Origin: a virus
IMG/VR virus record: IMGVR_UViG_3300017971_000310
Coordinates: 1 to 60,228 of that record
Length of the DNA: 60,228 bases
Direction: 5' to 3' (one strand)
Under the pieces are notes generated by a model. That model saw only the letters and a program-made list of their open reading frames with translations. It was not told the DNA's origin and did not search any database. A program made the position numbers and the translations under genes. Shown piece after piece: positions 41,994 through 49,611 of this stretch (positions within the stretch are counted from its first letter, which is position 1; the number at the start of each line of letters is the position of its first letter).

Positions 41994-42336
41994 CCTCTGG
42001 TCCAATCCACGTATTGTATATAGCTGTTCCCTGCTTCTTCCAACCAAATCTACCAGAGATTGTATCCCCGTTCATATGTGGAATCATTTCCACCATATCC
42101 CTGACCGTGAATCTAAACTTTATACCATGTATGTCTTCGAATACTAATCCCCCTGTACTGCGAGAGCTGAACCAATCCACCAATTTTAACGTAGACACGA
42201 AGGGGCGGGCTACCCGTAGTGCATATCTCTCTTGGTAGTATTTACTCCAGATTTCACCATAGCTATTCACAAACCAGGCATCCCCATGTGCTGGTTGCCC
42301 CGTTTCCTTATGGTAAGGAATCTTGAACTTAGCCAT
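41986..42336 (-). CDS. Hypothetical protein next to Ro60-like gene
   Basis: A 116-residue protein; ATG 42336 has GGAGG seven bases upstream and overlaps the Ro60-like stop region. 'GDAWFVNSYGEIWSKYYQERYALRVARP' and 'VFEDIHGIKFRFTVRDMVEMIP' suggest a compact beta-rich domain with many aromatic and basic residues. Not recognised. Close coupling suggests a partner of the Ro60-like protein. Confidence 0.6.
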   Translation of the reverse strand: MAKFKIPYHKETGQPAHGDAWFVNSYGEIWSKYYQERYALRVARPFVSTLKLVDWFSSRSTGGLVFEDIHGIKFRFTVRDMVEMIPHMNGDTISGRFGWKKQGTAIYNTWIGPEDV

Positions 42337-43825
42337 TCTTAACCTCCAATATGCGGGGAATCTCTGTCTGTACAATTACATCCAAGATTGAAGTAACGGC
42401 CGGTCCACCCAATAGAGCTGTCACTTGATCGTAGATATAATAGTCCCCTGTGAATGGAAATACTTGAATTGTATAGCCTTCCTGTCTCAAATAACTCTGC
42501 AAAACATTGGGGTCCGTACCACGAAATTGTATCATTACCAATACAGGGGTCTTACCTGTTTCCTCCTCATACTGCCTCAATTCTCTAGACAACTGATTAC
42601 GATTCTCGCCCCCATCCGTTAACAATACGATCTTATCCGGGTTTCTGCCCATTCTACGTGATAGCTTGAACGCCTCGCTATGTAATGTGCCACCACCAGC
42701 CCGGACACCCCTAAGGACTTTCTTAACGTCTTGATAGGGATGACCAGTATCAGCTACTTTAAGCTGTCTGGCCACATCGTTATGGATAAAAATCTTACCG
42801 TCTTCGCACAAGGGCAATATTCGCTCGGCGAATCTTGGAGCCTCTTCGATGGGCACCTGCATTGAATAACTATGGTCTAGGTAAATGTCTGTCTGTCCCC
42901 CAATTGGTTCTTGAGCCGCAATAGCCTTTTCCTGGGATGCAGCCATAGCGGCATCTACCTCTTTATCTGATCCCTTGGAGCTCTTACGGTGGTCACTGGA
43001 TGCCACTGATTTAGTGGCCTGGCTGATTTTATCAATATAAGCCTGCTTAAACTCTGGAATATTGAGTAACCCCAATCGCTCGACCCTTGCCCGGATGTTC
43101 TGTGCTTGGGTGGGGGTCATAACGGCTAGCCTAATCAACCAGCTAGCGGTTGACCCGTCCAATACAGATTGTAGGATGCGGTCGTCTATCCTATTGTCAA
43201 CCGCCAATTGCATTTGTTCCCTGGGATTATCTGCGTTGGCTATCTGCTTGAGAACACCCAATTTGCTATCCTTTGGTACAGGACCATATAGCAAAGCATG
43301 CAGATATGGGCATTGTTCGGGATCCATATGATAGTGACGCCACACTGCCTTACCCGCCGACCTATTCTGTAGCATAACCCCATCGGCCCGGCCGTGGTCG
43401 CCTTCCAGCATCCCATAATAGTGTTTCATAATGGTGGCCATTCTACGGGGCAGCTTCTTGCTAGACTCTCGGATATAACGTTCAATCCTAAAGATGCGAT
43501 ATGGGGGCAACCCATCGAGGTTATCTGGCTCTGTACTGTATACATCACTACCCAAGAGTAGCGCCTGACCAGCATTACGATAATCCAGGGCCAGATCAAA
43601 GTCCCCTACTATCAGCGGATTGCTCTGTAGCAGGGCTATAATGGCACAGTCCTGCTGATCTCGAATAGCTGACTTTTGGGCCATATATACACAAGCCCTT
43701 GCTGTAAAATCGGGGTCCTCCTGTAACGCTCCAGTCAAGGCTGGAACAAGTTTAGAATAGTCCTTATGGGGAACCTCCATAAATGATCTCCACAAAGCCA
43801 TCCGTGCCTGAGATTGCTCTACCAT
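42329..43825 (-). CDS. Ro60-like RNA-binding protein: TROVE-like helical module plus vWA domain
   Basis: A 498-residue protein with AAGGAG before ATG 43825. Residues about 1-275 are all-helical with HEAT-like repeats, as in the TROVE ring of Ro60 ('LTGALQEDPDFTARACVYMAQKSAIRDQ', 'LPRRMATIMKHYYGML'). Residues about 312-498 form a von Willebrand A domain with a complete metal site: Asp317-x-Ser319-x-Ser321, Thr380 and Asp404 (LLTDGGENRN). Ro60 proteins bind misfolded RNAs and Y RNAs and deliver RNA to nucleases. Two tRNA-like RNAs lie just upstream. The vWA part is certain; TROVE identity is likely but inferred from fold pattern. Confidence 0.7.
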   Translation of the reverse strand: MVEQSQARMALWRSFMEVPHKDYSKLVPALTGALQEDPDFTARACVYMAQKSAIRDQQDCAIIALLQSNPLIVGDFDLALDYRNAGQALLLGSDVYSTEPDNLDGLPPYRIFRIERYIRESSKKLPRRMATIMKHYYGMLEGDHGRADGVMLQNRSAGKAVWRHYHMDPEQCPYLHALLYGPVPKDSKLGVLKQIANADNPREQMQLAVDNRIDDRILQSVLDGSTASWLIRLAVMTPTQAQNIRARVERLGLLNIPEFKQAYIDKISQATKSVASSDHRKSSKGSDKEVDAAMAASQEKAIAAQEPIGGQTDIYLDHSYSMQVPIEEAPRFAERILPLCEDGKIFIHNDVARQLKVADTGHPYQDVKKVLRGVRAGGGTLHSEAFKLSRRMGRNPDKIVLLTDGGENRNQLSRELRQYEEETGKTPVLVMIQFRGTDPNVLQSYLRQEGYTIQVFPFTGDYYIYDQVTALLGGPAVTSILDVIVQTEIPRILEVKNG

Positions 43826-43826
43826 T

Positions 43827-44050
43827 TTACTCCTTTCTTATGGTTGCTATTGTTAACTTTAACTTCCACTTGGGATGATCTACAGCTACGAACTCTATAG
43901 GAGCTCCAGCAATAGTCCGATATAACTCGACTAGACTAGACTATATGCAGTAGATAACTCCACAGGGCCGCATAAATCTGTTATATCCTCCCAGACTTTA
44001 CCATCCGTAGAAACCTCTAATTTAGCTGCCGTTGCTTTATATATAGTCAT
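43827..44050 (-). pseudogene. Small gene broken by a 5-bp tandem duplication, before the Ro60-like gene
   Basis: From ATG 44050 the frame reads MTIYKATAAKLEVSTDGKVWE... but meets TAG after 39 codons. The break sits in three copies of GACTA (plus strand). With one copy fewer, the frame runs on without a stop through 'VELYRTIAGAPIEFVAVDHPKW' to a TAA two bases before the Ro60-like start, giving about 72 residues. The intact N-terminus resembles that of the tail tube protein (KLEISVDDCVSWTDIS). Its ribosome-binding site is weak. A reversible slippage switch is possible. Confidence 0.65.
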
Positions 44051-44059
44051 AATAAGAAA

Positions 44060-44081
44060 CAGCCCCGGTTTCCCGGGGCTG
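44060..44081 (-). terminator. Hairpin terminator after the small RNA cluster
   Basis: A 9-bp perfect stem (CAGCCCCGG/CCGGGGCTG) with a four-base loop, followed on the minus strand by GTTTCTTATT. The strong stem and the moderately T-rich tail fit a rho-independent terminator ending the transcript from the promoter at 44715-44742. The Ro60-like gene would then depend on read-through or another promoter. Confidence 0.6.
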
Positions 44082-44215
44082 CCCATCGCCCCAGACCATT
44101 GTCAATAATAATCCACTGCACCGTGAACGCCACACACAATAACTATCGGAGGAGCTTTATGTAGGTCTGGGTTGATCCTTTCTAGTGACGTGGTGGCGTG
44201 TAGTGCTTTATTTGT

Positions 44216-44287
44216 TTCTCTCAGTGGGAATTGAACCCACAACCTATGGTTCCTAATACCATAGCTCTTACATTGAGCTATAAAGAT
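44216..44287 (-). tRNA. tRNA-like gene with anticodon UAG (Leu), atypical
   Basis: The D stem GCTC/GAGC, anticodon stem ATGGT/ACCAT with loop ATTAGGA (anticodon UAG), and T arm GTGGG-TTCAATT-CCCAC are clear. The acceptor stem pairs poorly (ATCTTTA with TGAGAGA; two mismatches and several G-U pairs) and the D loop lacks GG. A leucine anticodon should come with a long variable arm, but this one is short. Function is doubtful or unusual. Confidence 0.55.
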
Positions 44288-44356
44288 TGTGAGCACCAAA
44301 CTAAGTCACGTCGCGTTTTCTTATACAATAGCGTAGTAGCCAACAGAACAATTTTC

Positions 44357-44429
44357 TATACTCGATGGGACTCGAACCCATACTAACGCCATTCCAGGGC
44401 GTTGCCTTTTCCGATTTGGCAACAAGTGT
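44357..44429 (-). tRNA. tRNA-like gene with anticodon GGA (Ser), atypical
   Basis: Acceptor ACACTTG/CGAGTAT with one mismatch, D arm with GG in the loop, anticodon stem ACGCC/GGCGT with loop CTGGAAT (anticodon GGA), and T arm ATGGG-TTCGAGT-CCCAT. The long variable arm expected of tRNA-Ser is missing. It lies between the Leu-type gene and the two long tRNA-like RNAs. Confidence 0.6.
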
Positions 44430-44469
44430 GTGTGTTCCATTCAAAGCCACGCTATTCTATTGTTAAAGG

Positions 44470-44582
44470 AGGGCCGGGCTGGAATCGAACCAGCAAAAGT
44501 TTGTGAATACACATAGTAAGTCACGAAACCGTGTTAGCCTAGGGTATTGTTTCAAACGAGTATAACCACATATACCCGGCCC
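44470..44582 (-). ncRNA. tRNA-like RNA without anticodon arm, candidate Y RNA (copy 1)
   Basis: A 113-nt RNA. GGGCCGG/CCGGCCC forms a perfect acceptor-like stem, GCTGG-TTCGATT-CCAGC a canonical T arm, and GTATA/TATAC a D-like arm. In place of the anticodon arm lies a segment of about 60 nt closed by GUUUG/CAAAC, with an inner hairpin CACG-GUUU-CGUG. No 5-bp stem with 7-base loop can be formed there. The last base is U, followed by CCU. It begins exactly where the upstream copy's CCA ends. This is the layout of bacterial YrlA-type Y RNAs. Confidence 0.6.
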
Positions 44583-44687
44583 TGGCGGGGAGGCGGGCTA
44601 TTAACCCACAAGTTTGTGGACATCGTGAAAAGCCGCGTAACCGCAGTAGCCCAAGAGGTCTTCTAAACAGCACTAATGTGCCTCCCC
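44583..44687 (-). ncRNA. tRNA-like RNA without anticodon arm, candidate Y RNA (copy 2, with CCA)
   Basis: A 105-nt RNA. GGGGAGG/CCTCCCC is a perfect acceptor stem followed by G and an encoded CCA. The T stem is GTGGG/CCCGC with an unusual loop TTAATAG, and GCAC-ATTA-GTGC sits in the D-arm position. The insert in the anticodon position is closed by GUUU/AAAC, has an inner hairpin CUGCG-GUUA-CGCGG, and shares GGCTA, CGGTT, CTT and CACAAACTT with copy 1. It lies about 20 bases after the predicted transcription start. Confidence 0.6.
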
Positions 44688-44714
44688 CATGTAAAGGTTC
44701 CCCAATACACTTAC

Positions 44715-44742
44715 ATTATACCACAGGTTCCGGTCTTGTAAA
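44715..44742 (-). promoter_or_regulatory. Sigma70-like promoter (copy c) of the small RNA cluster
   Basis: On the minus strand TTTACA (44742-44737), a 16-base spacer and a perfect TATAAT (44720-44715) preceded by TGTGG. Spacer AGACCGGAACCTGTGG is almost the same as in the plus-strand copy at 36299-36326. The start point would be near 44708, about 20 bases before the first tRNA-like RNA. Confidence 0.8.
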
Positions 44743-44750
44743 CTAAAATT

Positions 44751-45356
44751 CTACCTCAAATGCCCGATAAAGCTAAGACTACTTTTCCCATGGAGGTATT
44801 GCCAGAGCCCATCATAGTCCAATACCTCTTGCTTACAGAACGTAGTTGGTCCTATAGCCCCCTTCTTCTTGTTACATCGTTTACAGGCTGAGATATAATT
44901 AGACAAGTCATTATCCCCACCCATTTCTAGGGGTATGAAATGGTCCACTGTCATTTGGACGTCTCCCATTTTAGCCCCGCAGTATAAGCACTGAAACCCA
45001 TCCCTGGCCCAGACTTTCTGTTGAATGGCCCCACTAATCGCATACTGCTGTTTACGAACTATGGCTTTGGGGTTCCAGTGTTCATTATCCTTAAAGAATA
45101 CGGGATCATCCGTCTGCTTGAGAATAGCACACCACTCCTCCAGGGTGGGGTCCGCCAGGCAAATATCGTTTGGGACAATTAACTGATTGGCTGTGGGGGA
45201 CATCAATAGTATGTTTTCCCCCTGCCCCTGCAGAAGGATGCCCGATATCTTCAACAGATGTCCAGCATCCTCTATGTATACTGGCCTGTCCGTATTCGGA
45301 TATTTTAACTCGTAGAGTCTACCCATAGGTAAATTCCGCCCCCACCAGAATGACAT
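44751..45356 (-). CDS. HNH endonuclease
   Basis: A 201-residue protein; ATG 45356 has GGAGGG upstream. The C-terminal half is a full HNH domain: 'ARDGFQCLYCGAKMGDVQMTVDHFIPLEMGG' and 'NDLSNYISACKRCNKKKGA', with two CxxC pairs and the DH catalytic element. The N-terminal 120 residues look like a recognition domain. It overlaps the ubiquitin-like candidate by 38 bases and ends just upstream of the RNA cluster promoter. Possibly a homing or restriction-type nuclease. Confidence 0.8.
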   Translation of the reverse strand: MSFWWGRNLPMGRLYELKYPNTDRPVYIEDAGHLLKISGILLQGQGENILLMSPTANQLIVPNDICLADPTLEEWCAILKQTDDPVFFKDNEHWNPKAIVRKQQYAISGAIQQKVWARDGFQCLYCGAKMGDVQMTVDHFIPLEMGGDNDLSNYISACKRCNKKKGAIGPTTFCKQEVLDYDGLWQYLHGKSSLSFIGHLR

Positions 45357-45606
45357 TGCCCTCCGCTGGACGGCTAACCTTACGTCCCCTCAATGCCCCT
45401 GGTTCCATTACATCGGCCATATGGCGCTCAATTCGTTCTAGCAACTGGTCATCGGGAACCAGCATTGGGTCGTCTGGCATAGCAATGTCGCTGTAAGGAA
45501 ACTCGTGGATTTGGGCATCGGCTCCACGTCCCACAATTACCCGTACAATTGGTCCTGTATCCGTAACGGTGACCTCTGTTTCAAATAGTTCAGTATAGGT
45601 GTCCAT
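45319..45606 (-). CDS. Small protein, possible ubiquitin-like (Prok_Ub-type) protein
   Basis: A 95-residue acidic protein with AAAGGAG before the ATG. The middle 'HEFPYSDIAMPDDPMLVPDDQLLERIERHM' resembles the beta-strand, 'LPDP-P-LSPEEV' helix pattern of PRTRC C/Prok_Ub beta-grasp proteins. The sequence ends in Gly ('GAEFTYG'), as an E1 substrate should, though not in Gly-Gly. A ThiF/E1-like gene lies 4.4 kb downstream on the same strand. The assignment is tentative. Confidence 0.4.
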   Translation of the reverse strand: MDTYTELFETEVTVTDTGPIVRVIVGRGADAQIHEFPYSDIAMPDDPMLVPDDQLLERIERHMADVMEPGALRGRKVSRPAEGNVILVGAEFTYG

Positions 45607-45607
45607 T

Positions 45608-46018
45608 TTACTCCTTTCTAATTAGTTGGATTGCCATTGTCACTATACCTGGCGGAATCTTCGTACTAAAGACGGCATGTTGGCTAGAGTCTACTAGGTA
45701 AATCGCCGGCTCTAACGTTATCCCATATGGTCCAAAATCCGTCCTATCCACGATAATCTTTTGTGCTATATTCTGGGCCTCCTTTCTCCAATGGGCGGGT
45801 TCTATTATTTGATGTTCAACTAGACAATCAAACCCATCCAATGCCGCCAGAAACCTTAAAATGAATGGAACCACACCTCCATAGGTGAATTGCGGGACTT
45901 TACCATGTGTAATACGCTTTAGCCGTTTATACCATGTGTAAGAGTTACTAGGATATGTAAACAGGCTGTACTCATGCCATAGATAATGTGTATAGGCAAG
46001 CCATACGCATTCGGTCAT
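45608..46018 (-). CDS. Hypothetical protein
   Basis: A 136-residue protein rich in Tyr, Trp and His at the N-terminus ('ECVWLAYTHYLWHEYSLFTYPSNSYTW') with a beta-rich C-terminal half. It overlaps the previous gene by four bases and is followed two bases later by the possible ubiquitin-like gene, so it may belong to the same system (for instance an E2-like protein). No catalytic Cys can be named. Confidence 0.55.
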   Translation of the reverse strand: MTECVWLAYTHYLWHEYSLFTYPSNSYTWYKRLKRITHGKVPQFTYGGVVPFILRFLAALDGFDCLVEHQIIEPAHWRKEAQNIAQKIIVDRTDFGPYGITLEPAIYLVDSSQHAVFSTKIPPGIVTMAIQLIRKE

Positions 46019-46758
46019 TCTTCTGTTACCTTACACGCGGCCAGAATGTACTCGTGGGCCTTACGTACCAGGGCGGTGTCGCTGCCGGTTAATTCGGCCA
46101 CCACTTGTTCCTCCCCATTTTCATATGCTACGATATATGAGCTTATTCTGGCTAGTCTGAACTTATCTGGCCTTGGTGGGGGCAATTGCGATCTACCCTG
46201 TATAGTAGCAGACAATACGTGGACCGAGACCTCTGGGTTAAATAGCTGTCCCAGGGCTATTGGATTACTCTCTAATCTACCATCCTTAGCCGCGCCCTTC
46301 GCCACGAGCAATTTACTGGCAGATTGCTCTAAAAGAAGTTCCCTAGTATCTGCTACCGTACCAGTGGGATTGCCTGTCCTATCGTATAATTCTACTTGTT
46401 CTGGTATGCCTTCCGGCAACTCTCCCAATAGGAAAGTCCTGCCCACATCTACCATATTATCTATCGTACTACGCTGATAGCCCCCAGTTTTATCACTGGC
46501 ATATGTATAGAAACTGTAGCTCCACGTGTCCACTATATCTAATGGGAATTGGTCCCAGTACAAATTGGCATAAGCTAATTGGGCACAAAGCCGTAGATTC
46601 TGTTCCTCCCGTTCCTTGACGCTTTTACTTATTTCGGTATCTAGAACATGGAAAAGAGCAACAGGGTCTTGTATGCTGCCCTCTACGGTATCCCGTAACG
46701 ATACTATATAGTTGCCAGAATAAAGAACCAGGCTAGAAATCGTCTGTTCCGTTGTCAT
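46015..46758 (-). CDS. Hypothetical protein
   Basis: A 247-residue, soluble, mixed alpha/beta protein without a recognised family. It follows the sliding clamp gene with a 26-base overlap and is coupled to the next gene by ATGA. Its segment 'DPVALFHVLDTEISKSVKEREEQNLRLCAQLAYANLYWDQF' is helical; the C-terminus is basic then acidic. Role unknown. Confidence 0.55.
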   Translation of the reverse strand: MTTEQTISSLVLYSGNYIVSLRDTVEGSIQDPVALFHVLDTEISKSVKEREEQNLRLCAQLAYANLYWDQFPLDIVDTWSYSFYTYASDKTGGYQRSTIDNMVDVGRTFLLGELPEGIPEQVELYDRTGNPTGTVADTRELLLEQSASKLLVAKGAAKDGRLESNPIALGQLFNPEVSVHVLSATIQGRSQLPPPRPDKFRLARISSYIVAYENGEEQVVAELTGSDTALVRKAHEYILAACKVTEE

Positions 46759-47923
46759 CTTCCTCCTTGACCACAGGATGCTCCCATTGGTCTAGTATCT
46801 CTTTGCTTGGAGCTAGTGGTGTTTGCACAACTGCCCATGCTGTTAATTGATCTTTAGCCTGTATTAATGCTGGGCTACCTGGCCCCCACAAAGTCATTCT
46901 TATTCCAGGCAGGGGCGACGCTTCCAACGCCTGTCTTAATAGGGATGGGTCCATGTATATAATTGAATCTGGTCCCTCTACCTGGCAATACTCGATTAAA
47001 TCGTCCATTCCTCCCGCTGTAGTCTGCATCTTAAGCCATAGACGGCTATCTTTTACTTCCAACGTTAATGCCTTAGATTCTTGGGCCTCTATGGCTAGGT
47101 CACCATATGTACAGGCTAGTTCCAATGGCTTCAACAGAACCTCATTATCGAAAGTTAGCACCGTACCATCGGGCTTTTCTAACAGGGAATCGATGGCCTT
47201 ATACGCTACAGTGGGGTATTCACCGGATATACGGTTAATCCAGACAGTAGCGGCATCCGTCTCAAGTTTGAACCAGCCCGCTTCTCCATATGTAAGAACA
47301 ACCTCATCGACATCCGTTATATAGGTCAAACTACGTAGACATTCCCAGACCTGTGGACTTAACACAGCTCCCAATGGTATATCATGTTCCAATAAGGCTC
47401 CAGCTATACGTAACCCATCCCCGGCCAATATACGGTCGGCATCTGCATCTAAACACAACCCCTGTAGAATGGGTCTATCACGTGTTTCAGACTTTGCGAA
47501 TCCCACTCTATCTATAATGCCTAGAAACTGAGATAAGGGGACTGTGAATTTTGTAGTGTCCTGTACCATTGGGTCTGGTGGGAAATCGTCTGGATTGGCT
47601 GTAGATACCCAACGTTCTGTATCCCCCTGATTGATTAATAGCTTGTTTCTCTTCTTTGTTATAGCTATATCCCCACCTGGTTCCAGCGTCCCCAGAATCG
47701 TAGCTAATAGGTTGGGGTCAATTAACACAGATAACTGAGAACCAATGTTAGCCCCAGCTTCCGTCTCCGTCCTAATGATACCGTCCATCCCACGCATACG
47801 TAGCGTGAATTCTGTAGTCTCTAGCCACATCAGCCTATAGATCGGATTTAGCGACCTTACACCCACAAAGTTCCTGACGAACCGGACGTATTTTATAAGC
47901 TCTTGAAGTTCACAGGTTATCAT
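46733..47923 (-). CDS. dnaN: Sliding clamp (DNA polymerase III beta subunit-like)
   Basis: A 396-residue protein, close to the 366 of E. coli beta. 'RWVSTANPDDFPPDP', 'GFAKSETRDRPILQGLCLDADADRILAGDGLRIAG' and 'WINRISGEYPTVAYKAI' match conserved beta-clamp elements in order. Three clamp domains are implied by length, with an additional acidic C-terminal tail ('VVKEEDDNGTDDF'). It tethers the polymerase to DNA. It overlaps the polymerase gene by four bases. Phage-encoded beta-type clamps are uncommon. Confidence 0.8.
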   Translation of the reverse strand: MITCELQELIKYVRFVRNFVGVRSLNPIYRLMWLETTEFTLRMRGMDGIIRTETEAGANIGSQLSVLIDPNLLATILGTLEPGGDIAITKKRNKLLINQGDTERWVSTANPDDFPPDPMVQDTTKFTVPLSQFLGIIDRVGFAKSETRDRPILQGLCLDADADRILAGDGLRIAGALLEHDIPLGAVLSPQVWECLRSLTYITDVDEVVLTYGEAGWFKLETDAATVWINRISGEYPTVAYKAIDSLLEKPDGTVLTFDNEVLLKPLELACTYGDLAIEAQESKALTLEVKDSRLWLKMQTTAGGMDDLIEYCQVEGPDSIIYMDPSLLRQALEASPLPGIRMTLWGPGSPALIQAKDQLTAWAVVQTPLAPSKEILDQWEHPVVKEEDDNGTDDF

Positions 47924-49611
47924 TTAGCCCAACACTCCTCTATAGCAACATCTACTGGGGTGGGTACACAGTTAACATAATACTGCCCGGCCCGTTCCAT
48001 TTCTCGTACAATAATTGGAACAACTTCTTCTTCTTGCCCCTTCCTAACACGTACCACAAGTTCGTCGTGTACAGTTAAAACTATATCGGCGTCATATTTA
48101 CGTAAAGCGGTATCTACATATAGTATGGCCCGTTTCATCATATCTGCCGCCGTGCCCTGGATTGGGCTATTCCTAGCAGAGTTCTGCCACGTGAACGAGT
48201 TTGGGTCTACGTCTAGAAACCAACGTATCCGACCGCCCAGTGTCTTAACGTAACCTTCCTCTTGAGCCATTTGAATTTGATGTTTAGACCACGCCTCTGC
48301 TGTCGAGAATAGTGTGCGATAGGTCTTAACTACTCTACGGGCCTCTCGACTGCTAATACCTGCCCCATTGGCTATAGTCTCTGCCCCAGCTCCATAAGAC
48401 ATACCCAACCCAAGCCCTTTGGCTACTCTACGCCTGGGGTCACTCTTTGTTATAGTCTTATCGTTATATACTAGCCGGGCTATCTCACAGTGTACGTCCA
48501 ATTCCCGGCATACCCGCTGTAGATTTTTGTCCCCAGATGCCTGTGCAGTTATGCGGTGTTCCTGTTGAGCAAAATCCACTGTTACATATAGATACTCTGG
48601 TTCCCTGAATGGGGCACGGTATTCTTTTGATGCCGGTACGTTCTGTAGATTTGGATCACTAGAAGAAAACCGGCCAGACCTAGGACCAACCTGATTGTAC
48701 TGGGTATGTATACGTCCAGTCATAGGATTAATATATGATGGGTAGTTAAATCCTATCCGTTTGGTAGCCTTCCTATAATCTATTAGATGCCTTAGAACGG
48801 TAGCACTGGGATGGGTTCTTAGATACTCTAACAGGGTATCTTCTTGTGTATCTTCTACCCTAATACCTAATTCATATAATGCTTCGGTGACCTGTTTATT
48901 GGAGCCTATATTTATGCCAGAACAATTATCGCTGAACAGGTCCATCGTATAATTGTGACAGGGTAACAGGCGAAGGGCCTTCTGCTCGGCTTCCTTAGCG
49001 ATATAAGATTCCTTTCTTACAAGGTCCCCCCATAAGGCTGTATTAAACCCAACCCCTAGATACTCCATAGCAGCTACAGCAGGAACCAGGGCGTTTTCCA
49101 ACTCTACTGTTTCCATAAGGCCCAATTTCTTACAATCCCGTTCCTGGGCCTGTTGTAGCTTATGTAAATGTAGGACGTCATTCTTGGAATATTCTAGTTG
49201 GGCGTCCGTGAACGCGCCGATATGATCCTTGAAGGACTTACCCAAGTCCTTTTTGTCTATCAATATGTTACATCGCCGCCATAGTGTACTCTGTAAGTCC
49301 CTGCGAACAAGCTGACCGGCCGTAAGTACACGTTCTATCAGTAGAGTATCCCATAGCCTAGGATAACCAGTGTAGCCCAATGACCACAGAAACCGTAAGT
49401 CAAACTCGGCGTTGTGGGCTATCATTACGTGGTCTGGCTCGTTTAGCCACGCCCATAATTGAGGCAGCCAATCCCCTGGTTCCAATACCTCAACATCTTG
49501 CCCATTACAGATAGATATTAGATGGACCGTATCCCTATGCGGGTCTGGACTGTTTCCATACCAGGAAGATGTCTCTAAATCTATCGCCAATGTGGATGTA
49601 AACTGTATCAT
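47920..49611 (-). CDS. polA: DNA polymerase, family A, with 3'-5' exonuclease
   Basis: A 563-residue protein lacking the 5'-3' exonuclease domain. Exonuclease motifs: 'LAIDLETSS' (residues 8-16), 'IAHNAEFDLRF' and 'YSKNDVLHL'. Polymerase motifs: 'RSGRFSSSDPNLQNVP', motif A 'VTVDFAQQEHRI', motif B 'RRVAKGLGLGMSYG' (residues 394-407) and motif C 'LTVHDELVV'. Leu402 occupies the position of Phe762 in E. coli Pol I. It is the replicative polymerase, set between clamp and helicase genes. Confidence 0.95.
   Translation of the reverse strand: MIQFTSTLAIDLETSSWYGNSPDPHRDTVHLISICNGQDVEVLEPGDWLPQLWAWLNEPDHVMIAHNAEFDLRFLWSLGYTGYPRLWDTLLIERVLTAGQLVRRDLQSTLWRRCNILIDKKDLGKSFKDHIGAFTDAQLEYSKNDVLHLHKLQQAQERDCKKLGLMETVELENALVPAVAAMEYLGVGFNTALWGDLVRKESYIAKEAEQKALRLLPCHNYTMDLFSDNCSGINIGSNKQVTEALYELGIRVEDTQEDTLLEYLRTHPSATVLRHLIDYRKATKRIGFNYPSYINPMTGRIHTQYNQVGPRSGRFSSSDPNLQNVPASKEYRAPFREPEYLYVTVDFAQQEHRITAQASGDKNLQRVCRELDVHCEIARLVYNDKTITKSDPRRRVAKGLGLGMSYGAGAETIANGAGISSREARRVVKTYRTLFSTAEAWSKHQIQMAQEEGYVKTLGGRIRWFLDVDPNSFTWQNSARNSPIQGTAADMMKRAILYVDTALRKYDADIVLTVHDELVVRVRKGQEEEVVPIIVREMERAGQYYVNCVPTPVDVAIEECWAK

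Noticed and set aside
44102-44299. 65-codon open frame on the minus strand
   Set aside because: It runs through the Leu-type tRNA-like gene and has no protein-like features.
44470-44687. tmRNA or intron-containing tRNAs as explanation of the long RNAs
   Set aside because: No tag-peptide frame or tmRNA 5' motif is present, and no anticodon arm appears on removal of any obvious internal segment. The Y RNA reading explains the shared long stem better, though it is not proven.
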